Shown piece by piece: positions 1 to 10,456 of a DNA stretch of 27,914 bases (the first letter of the stretch is position 1; every line of letters starts with the position of its first letter). The notes below the pieces were generated by a model. It saw only the letters and a list, made by a program, of their open reading frames with translations. It ran no database searches and was not told where the DNA came from. Source of the DNA: CAZKAP01 sp964550895 (GTDB lineage: Bacteria; Bacteroidota; Bacteroidia; Flavobacteriales; Flavobacteriaceae); NCBI GenBank assembly GCA_964550895.1, contig CAZKAP010000041.1, positions 1-27,914 on the forward strand. The letters run 5' to 3'. A program made the position numbers and the translations under genes.

Positions 1-1
1 A

Positions 2-58
2 AACGTCACTTCCGATGACCTGATTTCCCAGGTGGTTAACGAAGTCGAAGTCCCTTAA
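2..58 (+). CDS. C-terminal tail of probable MoxR-family AAA+ ATPase (partial)
   Basis: Only the last 18 codons are present, reading NVTSDDLISQVVNEVEVP and then TAA at 56-58. The frame is open from the window edge. In Bacteroidetes a MoxR-type AAA+ ATPase normally sits directly upstream of the DUF58 gene of the BAT cluster, and a short acidic tail ending in VEVP fits my memory of that family. The call therefore rests on position and a weak tail match, since no ATPase motif lies inside the window. A 59-base gap separates it from the next gene, so it probably shares the transcript. Confidence 0.6.
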   Translation, partial: NVTSDDLISQVVNEVEVP

Positions 59-117
59 TCGATACCGGTCCGCGAACGGATCGGATCAACTGCCACCTAA
101 TCGCAGCCATCACCCGC

Positions 118-984
118 ATGGATACGAAAGAGCTATTAAAGAAGGTACGAAAGATCGAAATCAAGACCCGGCGCTTGTCGGATCACATTTTCGGCGGGGA
201 ATACCATTCTGCGTTCAAGGGCCGGGGGATGACCTTCAGTGAGGTTCGCAAGTATACCTATGGAGATGATGTGAGGAGCATCGACTGGAACGTAACCGCG
301 CGCTACAACGAGCCCCATGTCAAGGTGTTCGAGGAGGAACGGGAACTGACCCTTCTGCTGTTGGTCGATGTCAGTGGTTCGGGCTTATTCGGATCCCGCG
401 ACCGGTTCAAGAAGGAATTGCAGATCGAAATTTCGGCCACACTGGCATTTTCCGCTATGCTGAATAACGACAAAGTAGGCCTTCTCATGTTCTCGGACCG
501 GATCGAGCAGTACATCCCGCCTAAGAAGGGACGCAGCCACGTTCTGAGGATTATACGGGAATTGCTGGAATACCGCCCGGCAAGCCGAAAGACAGATATC
601 AGCGAGGCCATGTACTTTACCTCGAACGTTCTGAAGAAGAAATCTATCGTCTTTGTCATCTCGGATTTCCTGGATAAGGACTACGTATCGCGCCTTCAAA
701 TCCTGGCCAATCGACACGACATAACGGGAATACGGCTTTTCGATCCGCTGGAGGAAAGCATACCCGACCTCGGCCTGGTTGCCATGGAAGATTCCGAGAC
801 CGGACTCGTGGAGTATGTGCCTACACAATCGCGCGAAGTGCGAAAGAAACTGGAGCAGTACTACCTGTCTCATGCCGATTATTTCCACAAGAGCTTTCAG
901 AGATCCGGGGCCGGAAGAATCGAATGCCGGACCGATCGCAACTACGTTAGAACCCTTTTGGGCTATTTCAAAAACAGGGCCTGA
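118..984 (+). CDS. DUF58 domain protein of the BAT (aerotolerance) cluster
   Basis: This 288-residue protein has no signal peptide or membrane helix and is probably cytoplasmic. The DUF58 signature GDDVRSIDW lies at residues 49-57. It is followed by a VWA-like fold with a MIDAS-type DVSGS motif at 84-88, which could bind a divalent metal. DUF58 proteins are regularly encoded next to MoxR ATPases and are thought to work with them in assembling or activating membrane complexes; the biochemical role is not established. The ATG at 118 is the first good start after the upstream stop. The next gene begins 3 bases after the TGA, which points to one operon. Confidence 0.9.
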   Translation: MDTKELLKKVRKIEIKTRRLSDHIFGGEYHSAFKGRGMTFSEVRKYTYGDDVRSIDWNVTARYNEPHVKVFEEERELTLLLLVDVSGSGLFGSRDRFKKELQIEISATLAFSAMLNNDKVGLLMFSDRIEQYIPPKKGRSHVLRIIRELLEYRPASRKTDISEAMYFTSNVLKKKSIVFVISDFLDKDYVSRLQILANRHDITGIRLFDPLEESIPDLGLVAMEDSETGLVEYVPTQSREVRKKLEQYYLSHADYFHKSFQRSGAGRIECRTDRNYVRTLLGYFKNRA

Positions 985-987
985 CCG

Positions 988-2643
988 ATGAAGGAGAGCG
1001 TGCAGTTCATATGGAATCCATGGGGTCTTTTGATAGCTCTTCTAACCTGCGGTTGGTTGTCTGCCCAGGAGGTGTCCATGAAGGTGGGTATAGACCGGGA
1101 TACCATTCGCATAGGAGAACAGGTGACCCTGACCATAGAGGTGGAAGTCGACACGGCGCTTCGGGTCATTTTCCCCAAGGGACAGACCTTCTTACCGCTG
1201 GAAGTGATCGATACCCCTGCCGTTGATACCAGCATTACCGACCGTATGGCTATGCTGAAAAAAACCTACGGCCTTTCGGTCTATGACAGCGGTTCGTATC
1301 TGATACCCCGTCAGCAGGTAACCGTCGACCGCCTGCCCTATTACACGGATTCGTTTCGTATTCGGGTGCGGGAAGTACTGGTCGATACCACCGAGCAGGG
1401 GCTTTTTGACATCAAGGACATACGAAAGGTAAACCGAAACAGCCTTGGGTTTTGGAGTTGGTTCCCTTACCTTTTACTGGTCCTCTTGATCGGATTTGTG
1501 CTGCTCTGGTATTACCTGGTTCGCAGCAGGTCTTCTGTGCTGAGTCGCTTTAGACGAAACTGGCAGCAGTTGAGCCCATACGAGAGAGCCGACATTTCCC
1601 TCCATGAATTGGGGGAGTCGCGTATGTTGCTCGAAAACCGAACTAAAGAATTCTACACCCGCCTCACCGACATTACACGGGATTTTCTGGAGGAGCGTAT
1701 TGGCCTGTCGGCTTCAGAACTGACGACCGTCCAACTGATGGAACTTCTGGAAGTCTATCGAAATGAAGTCGGCGAGGACGAGGTGTTTACATTCAGCGAA
1801 GAACAGCGCAGGCGTTTGAGAACGGTTCTGGACCGTGCCGACCTGGTCAAGTTCGCCAAGTCCCGTCCGGAGGATTCGGTGGCTGAAGGTGACCTGAAGG
1901 AAATCCGGGAACTGATAACCGAAATCGAAGAGGCATTTAAAGAGCTCCTGGCAGAGAAAAACGTCGAAGAAGAACAGATCAATGCCGAGGTAGCCACGCT
2001 AGAGAAAAGGCGGAAGCATTTGTTCAACCGGGTTTTACCGCTGGTCGGCGCGGCCGCACTCCTGTTGGTGGTCGCCTGGCAACTGGGTTGGCTGGTACCC
2101 GGACAGCGCAAGGAGGGACAGACGTTACAGGCCAGGGAATGGGTCTCCAGCACCTATGGGTTTCCCCCCATAAGCGTGCAGACCCCCGAGGTACTCACGC
2201 GATATCAGTCGCGGATTGCTCAGGAGCCCGATACCCTGATCCGGGATCAGAGCCAGTTTCAGTACCACCTTCGCGGGGGACTGTTCACCGTGGAGGTCAA
2301 ATCCGCAGTACTTAGAGACCTGAAGAAGGAACCCCCATTGGAGCAGGTACTGGAAGACCGATTCCGGACCATGGAAACCAGTCGCTCGTCTCGGAACTTG
2401 ATTACCAAACAGGAAGAGTTTACGACCCGGGAAGGAGAGGTGACCGGGCTTAAGGTCTTCGGATCCGGGGAATTCCAGGTCGATGAGACCGGGGATTTTG
2501 TCAAGGGGCGCTACGCCATCATCGCCTTTGGAGGGCCGGGATTCTACCAGTGGATACATCTGACCTGGAGGCTGGACGACCCGTTGTCCGGGAAGGTGGC
2601 GGAACGCGTAATGAATTCAATCGAAGTTAGCCTGGAGTTGTGA
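988..2643 (+). CDS. BatD-like membrane protein with two membrane helices
   Basis: This 551-residue protein starts with a signal peptide (hydrophobic stretch 12-25, likely cleavage after SAQ at 25-27). A periplasmic beta-rich domain resembling the N-terminus of BatD follows (residues about 28-145). Next come a membrane helix at about 155-178, a cytoplasmic helical section (about 180-345) rich in Glu and Lys, a second helix at about 350-369, and a C-terminal periplasmic domain of about 180 residues. It sits between the DUF58 gene and batA, where flavobacteria usually carry a hypothetical BAT-associated protein. A scaffold or partner role for the VWA proteins is inferred from position. The C-terminal domain is one I do not recognise. 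The TGA at 2641-2643 shares one base with the next ATG. Confidence 0.8.
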   Translation: MKESVQFIWNPWGLLIALLTCGWLSAQEVSMKVGIDRDTIRIGEQVTLTIEVEVDTALRVIFPKGQTFLPLEVIDTPAVDTSITDRMAMLKKTYGLSVYDSGSYLIPRQQVTVDRLPYYTDSFRIRVREVLVDTTEQGLFDIKDIRKVNRNSLGFWSWFPYLLLVLLIGFVLLWYYLVRSRSSVLSRFRRNWQQLSPYERADISLHELGESRMLLENRTKEFYTRLTDITRDFLEERIGLSASELTTVQLMELLEVYRNEVGEDEVFTFSEEQRRRLRTVLDRADLVKFAKSRPEDSVAEGDLKEIRELITEIEEAFKELLAEKNVEEEQINAEVATLEKRRKHLFNRVLPLVGAAALLLVVAWQLGWLVPGQRKEGQTLQAREWVSSTYGFPPISVQTPEVLTRYQSRIAQEPDTLIRDQSQFQYHLRGGLFTVEVKSAVLRDLKKEPPLEQVLEDRFRTMETSRSSRNLITKQEEFTTREGEVTGLKVFGSGEFQVDETGDFVKGRYAIIAFGGPGFYQWIHLTWRLDDPLSGKVAERVMNSIEVSLEL

Positions 2644-3638
2644 TGAACGAAGTCGTATACGCAAACCCTCAATGGTTCTGGCTTTTTGCCATTTTCCCGC
2701 TCCTGGCGGCCTGGTATTACCTGAGATACTACCGGCAGAAGGCGACCCTGCGTGTGCCCAGCATAAAGGGGCTGGAAATTCGAAGCCTGTACACCCGGTT
2801 TCGGCCCGTACTCATCATATTACGCCTGCTCGCCTTATCCGCGATTATCGTTGCCATTACACGTCCGCGCGTCGAATCCGTCTCCACCCGTACCAAGACC
2901 ACACGCGGTATCGATATTATGATGGCCATAGATGTCTCGACCAGTATGTATGCCCGGGACCTAAGGCCCAATCGCCTGGAAGCACTCAAGGAGGTCGCGT
3001 CCAATTTTATAGACGATCGCCCAAACGATCGGATTGGGCTGGTGGCCTACGCGGGAGAAAGCTTTACGAAGACTCCGCTTACCACCGATAAGGCTATAGT
3101 CAAGAAAACCATCAAGAGCCTGGCCTACGGGGAACTGGAAGACGGAACCGCCATCGGTATGGGCCTGGCAACTGCCGTAAACCGCCTGAAGGAAAGTACC
3201 GCCAAAAGCAAGGTAATCATACTCCTTTCCGACGGCGTGAATAATACAGGTTTCGTAGAACCCACCACGGCGGCGGACCTGGCAGCTGAGTTGGAAATCA
3301 AGACCTATACGATCGGCCTGGGTTCGAACGGCAACGCCCTGTTCCCGGTCGCCCTGAACCGGGATGGAAGCTTCCGTTACGACCTGCGCAAGGTCGAATT
3401 GGACGAGGAACTGCTCAAGGAGATTGCCCGGACTACCGGAGGAAAGTACTTCCGGGCTACCAACAATACCTCCCTGCAGGAGATTTATAATGAAATTAAC
3501 AAGCTGGAGAAAACGGAAATCGAAGATATTAGTTACTATTCATACGAGGAAAAGTACCGGCCCTGGATATTTGCCGCACTGGCCCTGCTCGCTTTGGAAT
3601 GGCTGCTGGGAATAACGGTCTTCCGATCATTTGTATAG
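2643..3638 (+). CDS. batA: BatA: von Willebrand factor A membrane protein
   Basis: This 331-residue membrane-anchored VWA protein of the aerotolerance operon has two N-terminal membrane helices (about 10-28 and 55-73), then a VWA domain with a complete MIDAS start DVSTS at 97-101. A C-terminal helix lies at about 307-328. This is the usual BatA layout, and length and order match the family. Bat proteins were linked to oxygen tolerance and stress survival in Bacteroides and Leptospira, but their exact function is unresolved. I chose the ATG at 2643, which overlaps the upstream TGA by one base. A GTG directly before it at 2640 would add a single residue. The overlap suggests translational coupling. 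Confidence 0.93.
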   Translation: MNEVVYANPQWFWLFAIFPLLAAWYYLRYYRQKATLRVPSIKGLEIRSLYTRFRPVLIILRLLALSAIIVAITRPRVESVSTRTKTTRGIDIMMAIDVSTSMYARDLRPNRLEALKEVASNFIDDRPNDRIGLVAYAGESFTKTPLTTDKAIVKKTIKSLAYGELEDGTAIGMGLATAVNRLKESTAKSKVIILLSDGVNNTGFVEPTTAADLAAELEIKTYTIGLGSNGNALFPVALNRDGSFRYDLRKVELDEELLKEIARTTGGKYFRATNNTSLQEIYNEINKLEKTEIEDISYYSYEEKYRPWIFAALALLALEWLLGITVFRSFV

Positions 3639-3641
3639 CCG

Positions 3642-4692
3642 ATGAGTTGTTACATCCACATATGGGGAATCACCAACTGGGAAAAGCCGGGTATGCTCTA
3701 CCTGTTGTTCGGCCTGTTCTTGCTGGTGTTCGGCTATCTGCTATACGCCCGGTGGCAGGCCCGCACGCGGAAATACTTCTCCTCACCCCAAATACTCCAA
3801 CGATTGGCTCCAGAGATGTCCCTTACCAAGGCGAGACTCAAAAGGCTGTTCTTCCTGTTGGCCATATCCGCCATGGTTATGGCACTGGCGAATTTCCGGG
3901 TGGGAACCCGGGTGGAAACCGTCCGCAGACAGGGGATCGACATCGTTTTCGCTGTGGATGTTTCCAAGAGTATGCTAGCCGAAGACATCAAGCCCAACCG
4001 GTTGGAAAAGGCCAAGCGACTGGTTTCCGAAACCTTGAAGACCCTGGCCGGTGACCGCATTGGGATCATCGCCTATGCGGGCCAGGCCTATCCACAGCTA
4101 CCCATAACGACCGACTACGGCTCGGGCCGCATGTTCCTTCAGGGCATGAATACCAACATGCTATCCTCACAGGGTACGGCCATCGGAGCGGCCATAGAGC
4201 TCGCGGCCACCTATTTCGACGACGACTCGCAGACTAACCGCGTGCTGATCATACTCTCCGACGGAGAGAACCATGTGGATGAAATCACCGATGCCGCAGT
4301 CGAGCTGAGCAGGAGAAATGGCATTCAGATATTTACCGTGGGGGTGGGTACCGATAAAGGCGGTCCCATACCCGAAGACACTCCGCAGGGCAGAATACTG
4401 AAAAAGGACAGCGAGGGCGAAGTGGTTGTGACCCGTCTCGATCGGGACGAACTGATACGCATAGCCGAACTCGGGGATGGAGCCTATATCGACGGCTCCA
4501 ATACAGAAGCCGCCGTGGAGGCTCTGAAAGCATCCTTAGACACCATCGACAAAATTGAATACGAATCTCAGCAGATTACCGAATACAGGGATCTTTTCCA
4601 ATGGTTCCTGGGGGCGGCGTTCGTTTTCCTCCTCCTGGATATCTTTACCCTCGAAAGAAAAACGGCCTGGTTCGAAAAGCTGAATCTGTTTA

Positions 4693-4718
<26 letters not shown>
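3642..4718 (+). CDS. batB: BatB: von Willebrand factor A membrane protein
   Basis: This 358-residue paralogue of BatA has membrane helices at about 19-36 and 68-84, a MIDAS DVSKS at 106-110, and a closing helix at about 318-336. The VWA domain also carries the conserved LSDGENH stretch that follows the second strand of the fold in the Bat family. BatA and BatB are thought to form a membrane complex with the TPR proteins encoded next. The gene starts 3 bases after batA, and its end overlaps the start of batC by 26 bases. The first 16 residues are polar and unusual for the family. No other in-frame ATG lies before the first helix except Met18, which is too close to the helix to be a better choice. 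Confidence 0.93.
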
Positions 4719-5606
<888 letters not shown>

Positions 5607-5607
<1 letters not shown>

Positions 5608-7400
5608 TGAGGGGTGGCGTGCACATATCGGGTTTACTGGCCTGGCTGCTGTTCGGCCTGTGCGCCTTCGGTCCTTCGGCTCTTGCCCAGGATAAAGGAG
5701 GGGTTTCCTTTACGGCTAATGTGAGCAAGAAATCACTAGGCCTAAATGAGCGGCTCAAGGTCACCTTTGTCATGAACAAGGACGGAGACAACTTTGTTCC
5801 ACCCGACTTCAGGGGTTTTGACATACTCATCGGGCCTATGCAGTCGATCAGTTCGTCCTGGATCAATGGTAAACGAAGCTATTCCAAATCCTATACCTAC
5901 ACCCTGCGTCCTCAAAAGAAAGGCAGATTCAGCATAGGCCAGGCGTCCATAGAGATTGATGGAAAAACCTACAAGACCTCACCGGTTACTATCACGGTTA
6001 CTCAGGCGGTGGATAATCCGAACGCACCACCCAGTCCGGAAGACCTGGTGGAAAAGGGCGTTTTTCTGGTTACCGAGCTTTCCACTACCAATCCGTATCT
6101 CAACGAGGCAGTCAGCGTTACCTACCGGCTCTACATCAGTTCCTCTACCAAGGCCAATAGCTTTAACCCCGTAGAACAGCCCAAGTACCCGGATTTCTGG
6201 AGTCAGAATTTCCCGATCGACAAATACGAATTCAAGAACGTCACCTACAAGGGTGAACCTTATATCTCAGTCGAGCTCAGCAAGGCGGTTCTTTATCCGC
6301 AAAAGGCGGGTAAACTGAGTATCGAGCCTCTAAGTATAGATGTTTTTGTCGAGGTTCCTACCAACCGGAGGGACTTCTTCGGTCGCCGGGAATACGTATC
6401 GGCCACTAAACGCATTACTGCCCCGGCGCGAACGGTCAACGTCAAGCCCCTGCCCACGGCCGGTCAGCCCGAAAGTTTCAATGGGGCCGTTGGTTCCTTT
6501 GAATTCGAAGTGACACCCAGCAGGACCGAGCTGGAGGCAACCGAGTCCTTACAAGTCAATGTTACGGTCAGCGGGAAGGGTAACCTGAAGCTCTTTCAGC
6601 TTCCGGAGCTCGTGCTTCCCAGTTCCCTGGAAGTATATGAACCCGAACTCAGCCAGAATGTTCGTACCCTACATTCCGGGCTAAACGGCAGCGTGACCCA
6701 GAGCTACACGGTGATCCCGCAATACGGGGGGAGATATCCCATACCTGAGGTCGAGTTCAGCTTCTTCGATCCATCGGCCGGAACCTATCGCACCCTGCGT
6801 TCCGGGGAAAGCAATATACAAGTTAGCGGTAATGCGGCGAACCCGTCGGGTACCGCCACGGCGGTGACCGGCAGAAACCGTATACAGGCGGTGACGGCGG
6901 ATAATTTTCATTTCATTAAGATCCGGCCGGAACTCAAAAAAATATCGGATAGCAAGTTCCTGGGATCCCTGGGCTTCTATCTGGGTATGGTAGTGCCCAT
7001 GCTCTTGATACCCATGGCCGTATGGTGGAAGAGGAGCCGTATGGAGGCGGCAAAGAACCCCCTGAGCCTTCAGCGTAAAAGGGCTCATAAACTGGTTAAG
7101 CGCTACCTGAGCGAAGCGCGAACAGCCATCGACTCCGAGGATGACTTCTACATCGCTCTGGAAAAAGCCCTGTACAACTTCATCAAGGCCAAATTGCACC
7201 TGGATACGGCCCAGATTACCAAGGATCAGATTCGCGAAGAGTTCAGGTCTCGCGGGCTGGACGAGGAGCTGGGAGAAGCCTTCCTTGGACTGTTGGAGAC
7301 CTGCGAGATGGCCCGGTACAGCCCGCTGACTCAGGCAGAGATGAAACGGGATTACGAGAAGGCCGCCGGAGTCCTGCCCAAAATGGATAAAAGCCTGTAA
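5607..7400 (+). CDS. batD: BatD: oxygen-tolerance membrane protein
   Basis: This 597-residue protein has a signal peptide (about 1-28, ending SALAQ). A large periplasmic part made of beta-sandwich repeats follows (roughly 30-440), then a membrane helix at about 452-472 and a cytoplasmic helical tail with Arg/Lys right after the helix. Length and layout fit the BatD family. In Bacteroides fragilis the bat genes were associated with aerotolerance; the molecular task is unknown. It follows batC with a one-base TAATG overlap and precedes batE by one base, so all are very probably co-translated. Conserved stretches such as NVSKKSLGLNERLKV near the start of the mature protein support the call. Confidence 0.92.
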
Positions 7401-7401
7401 A

Positions 7402-8226
7402 ATGAAGCAGTGGAAAATCGGATTATTGCTCTGGGTCATCGGCCTCACAGGCGGCGATTTATATCCCTTTCAGGGCGAAAAACCAGCGCTTTCTGATCTC
7501 GATCGGTTCGAAGAGGCCGCCAAGCTCTACAACCTCGAGAAATACGAGGAGTCCGCGGCGATCTACGAGCGTATCCTCAGGAGTGGCAGGCATTCCGCCA
7601 ATTTGTATTTCAATCTCGGGAATACGCACTACAAAATGGGACATATCGGTCTCAGTATTTTTTACTACGAGAAGGCCCTCCTTCTCAAGCCCGGAGACCG
7701 GGAGATCCAGCAGAACCTAAAGTTTGCCGAACAAATGAAGATCGACGATATCGAAGTCCTTCCCGCAACCTTCAGCCAGCGGGTAGGATCCCTCCTGCTG
7801 GGTTCCCTCCACTACGATACCTGGGCAGCACTAGCCGTCGGGTTTGCCATACTGCTGTCCGGTTTTTATGTCGTATATTTCCTAGCAGCCGGAAGCCGGA
7901 GAAAGCGCCTGTTTTTCACACTGGGTGTAGCGGCCAGCTTTCTGTTTTTACTGAGTCTTCTCGCCAGCGTGGGAGGGTACAGAAGATATGTGAACGAACA
8001 ACCAGCCATTATCTTCGAGGAAAAAGTCGCACTGACCAGCGCACCCAACAATCGCTCAGAGATACTCTTCGAATTGCACGAAGGAACCAAGGTCTACGTC
8101 CTGGACGAGCTGGACGAATGGACCCGGGTACGCCTTCAGAATGGACAAACGGGTTGGATGCCTCTGGAGAGCATTATGCGGCTTAAAGGAAACGAAATCC
8201 CATCCTGGAGTCCGACCAATAGATAA
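7402..8226 (+). CDS. batE: BatE: TPR and SH3-like membrane protein
   Basis: This 274-residue protein has an N-terminal signal or anchor helix. TPR repeats follow at about 33-112 (FNLGNTHYKMGHIGLSIFYY and the next helix pair). Two membrane helices lie at about 133-157 and 165-187. A C-terminal bacterial SH3-like domain at about 205-262 contains the typical pair VRLQNGQTGWMP. The order TPR, two helices, SH3 is the standard architecture of BatE. It closes the BAT cluster; the following gene begins 3 bases later and belongs to a different pathway, although it is on the same strand and probably on the same mRNA. Confidence 0.9.
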   Translation: MKQWKIGLLLWVIGLTGGDLYPFQGEKPALSDLDRFEEAAKLYNLEKYEESAAIYERILRSGRHSANLYFNLGNTHYKMGHIGLSIFYYEKALLLKPGDREIQQNLKFAEQMKIDDIEVLPATFSQRVGSLLLGSLHYDTWAALAVGFAILLSGFYVVYFLAAGSRRKRLFFTLGVAASFLFLLSLLASVGGYRRYVNEQPAIIFEEKVALTSAPNNRSEILFELHEGTKVYVLDELDEWTRVRLQNGQTGWMPLESIMRLKGNEIPSWSPTNR

Positions 8227-8229
8227 ACT

Positions 8230-9814
8230 ATGTTCCGACATCTGAGGTACGACCTGCCCGCGAGCGTGGTCGTATTCTTTGTGGCCCTGCCCCCTTTGCC
8301 TGGGAATTGCACTGGCGAGTGGGGCACCTCTGTTTTCGGGCCTCATCGCGGGTTTCCTGGGCGGCATACTCGTGGGATCCATAAGCGGCTCCGAGGTGGG
8401 CGTGAGCGGGCCTGCGGCTGGCCTCACGGCCATTGTACTCACCGCCATCACCGCGCTGGGAGGATTCGAGAATTTCCTGCTTACCGTTGTTCTGGCGGGG
8501 GTTTTCCAAATCGTCATGGGCCTACTCAAGGCGGGTGTGATCGGGTACTACTTTCCGTCAGCGGTAATCAAGGGCATGCTTTCCGGTATCGGAATCATTA
8601 TCATACTCAAGCAGATTCCCCATTTTTTCGGAATCGACCGGGACCCCGAAGGAGACTTCGCCTTTCGTCAGGTCGATGGGGAAACCACCTTCAGCGAGAT
8701 CACAAGCATATTTGATGCCCTGAGTCCGGGATCCACACTTATCGCCCTGATCGGCCTGGCCGTAATCGTGTTCTGGGATCAGTTCCTGGTAAAGCAGGGC
8801 CGTTTCTTCAAGGTGATTCAGGGGCCCCTGGTCGCGGTAGTCATCGGTATCCTGTACTTCCTGCTCACAGAGACCGACCCGCGTTGGGGAATTACCGCAT
8901 CCCATCTTGTGAATGTCCCCGTGCCCGAATCGGCGGCAGAATTCTTCGGTCAGTTCACCACACCGAACTTCGCAGCCATCGGTAACCGCGAGATCTGGGT
9001 CACGGCCTTTACCATCGCTCTGGTCGCCAGCCTGGAAACCCTTTTGTGCGTAGAAGCCACGGATAAACTGGACATCTACAAGAGGGTCACCCCGACCAAT
9101 CGCGAGCTGATTGCCCAGGGGGTTGGGAATGTGTTTTCGGGACTGATCGGGGGCTTGCCCATCACCCAGGTCATCGTGCGCAGTTCGGCCAATATCCAGT
9201 CCGGGAATCGCTCCAAACTTTCGGCCATCTTACACGGCCTTCTCCTTTTGGTATCTGTAATGTTGATCCCCCGACTGCTCAATAAGATACCGCTTTCGGT
9301 CCTGGCTGCCGTCCTCCTGGTAGTGGGGTATAAGCTCTCCAAACCCTCCCTGTTTGCGCAGATGTACGAGAAGGGTTGGAAGCAATTCGTCCCCTTTATC
9401 GCCACAATCATCGGAATCGTATTTACCGATCTGCTCAAGGGTATAGGGCTTGGGCTCGGGGTGGGCATAGTCGTAATCCTCCTTAAGAGCTACCAGAATT
9501 CACATTTCCTTCATATCCGGGACAAGAGCAACGGCAAGCACCGTATAAAAATGACGCTGGCCGAAGAGGTCACTTTTTTTAACAAGGGAGCCATCCTCAA
9601 GGAGCTCGACAACCTGCCGGAACACACCTACCTGGAACTTGACGTCCGGAATACGCGCTATTTGGACTCGGACATCATCGAGATCCTGGATGAATTTGCG
9701 GAAAAGGCCGTCAATAGGCACATCGATATCAAGCTGATTTCCGAGAACGGTGAAATCGAAAACCCGGACAGTTATCACGAATACTTCCGGAGCAAGTCCC
9801 GAAATGCCTTATAA
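8230..9814 (+). pseudogene. SulP-family anion/bicarbonate transporter, frameshifted near its start
   Basis: The reading starts at the ATG at 8230 as MFRHLRYDLPASVVVFFVALP, a typical SulP N-terminus. At a run of five C (8290-8294) it jumps to the next frame, which continues as LCLGIALASGAPLFSG to the TAA at 9812-9814. Removing one C restores a continuous 527-residue protein with the usual SulP membrane core, including the VGSISGSEVGVSGPAAGL block, and a degenerate STAS domain at the C-terminus. The second frame alone has only a TTG at 8279 as start and lacks the conserved first helix. With carbonic anhydrase directly downstream, bicarbonate import is the likeliest role; sulfate transport is the alternative. 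A sequencing error in the C run is as likely as a real mutation. Confidence 0.85.
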
Positions 9815-9823
9815 CCCAAGCGT

Positions 9824-10453
9824 ATGATCGCACAGAACGCAACGACACAGGCGGCGCAGACCCATGAGACTGCACTCGAGATGCTCAAGGCCGGAAACAC
9901 CCGGTTCCTGACCCAAAAGATGGTTAAGCGAGACCTGACCGCCCAGATACGCGAGACCTCCACAGGCCAGTACCCCTTCGCCACCGTCCTGAGCTGCATC
10001 GACTCCCGTGTACCCGTAGAAACCATTTTCGACATGGGAATCGGAGACCTGTTCTCGGCGCGAGTGGCCGGAAACGTAATCAACGACGACCTGCTGGGCA
10101 GCCTGGAATTTGCATGTAAACTAGCCGGGACCAAGCTACTGGTTGTTCTCGGACACAGCAGTTGTGGGGCCGTAAAAGGTGCCTGTGACGGAGTCTATAT
10201 GGGAAACCTGACGAGCCTATTGAACAAGATACAGCCGGCAGTCCGGGCCGTGGAGGAACCGGGAGACCTCAAAAAAAGGAATTCTAAAAACCTCACATTC
10301 GTCGACGCCGTGGCGAAGAAGAACGTGGCGCTAACCCTGGGGGAGATCCGATATAAGAGCCCCATACTAAAGGACCTGGAAGACCTGGGGGAAATACGGA
10401 TGATCGGAGCCTTCTATCACATAGAAACCGGCGAAGTAACCTGGATGCCTTAA
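9824..10453 (+). CDS. Beta-class carbonic anhydrase
   Basis: This 209-residue cytoplasmic zinc enzyme interconverts CO2 and bicarbonate. The zinc ligands Cys58 (in SCIDSRVP), His111 and Cys114 (in GHSSCGAVKGA) are all present. So is the catalytic Asp60-Arg62 pair. Length is normal for the class. It lies 9 bases after the SulP gene, and pairs of SulP transporter and beta-carbonic anhydrase are common in marine bacteria, where they are taken to feed bicarbonate to carboxylases or balance pH. The ATG at 9824 is the only reasonable start. The next gene begins 3 bases after the stop. Confidence 0.95.
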   Translation: MIAQNATTQAAQTHETALEMLKAGNTRFLTQKMVKRDLTAQIRETSTGQYPFATVLSCIDSRVPVETIFDMGIGDLFSARVAGNVINDDLLGSLEFACKLAGTKLLVVLGHSSCGAVKGACDGVYMGNLTSLLNKIQPAVRAVEEPGDLKKRNSKNLTFVDAVAKKNVALTLGEIRYKSPILKDLEDLGEIRMIGAFYHIETGEVTWMP

Positions 10454-10456
10454 GTC

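Noticed and set aside
8230..8715. 161-codon frame starting with the SulP N-terminus
   Set aside because: After about 21 codons it is out of frame and reads as nonsense rich in Gly, Arg and His; it is the first part of the frameshifted SulP gene.
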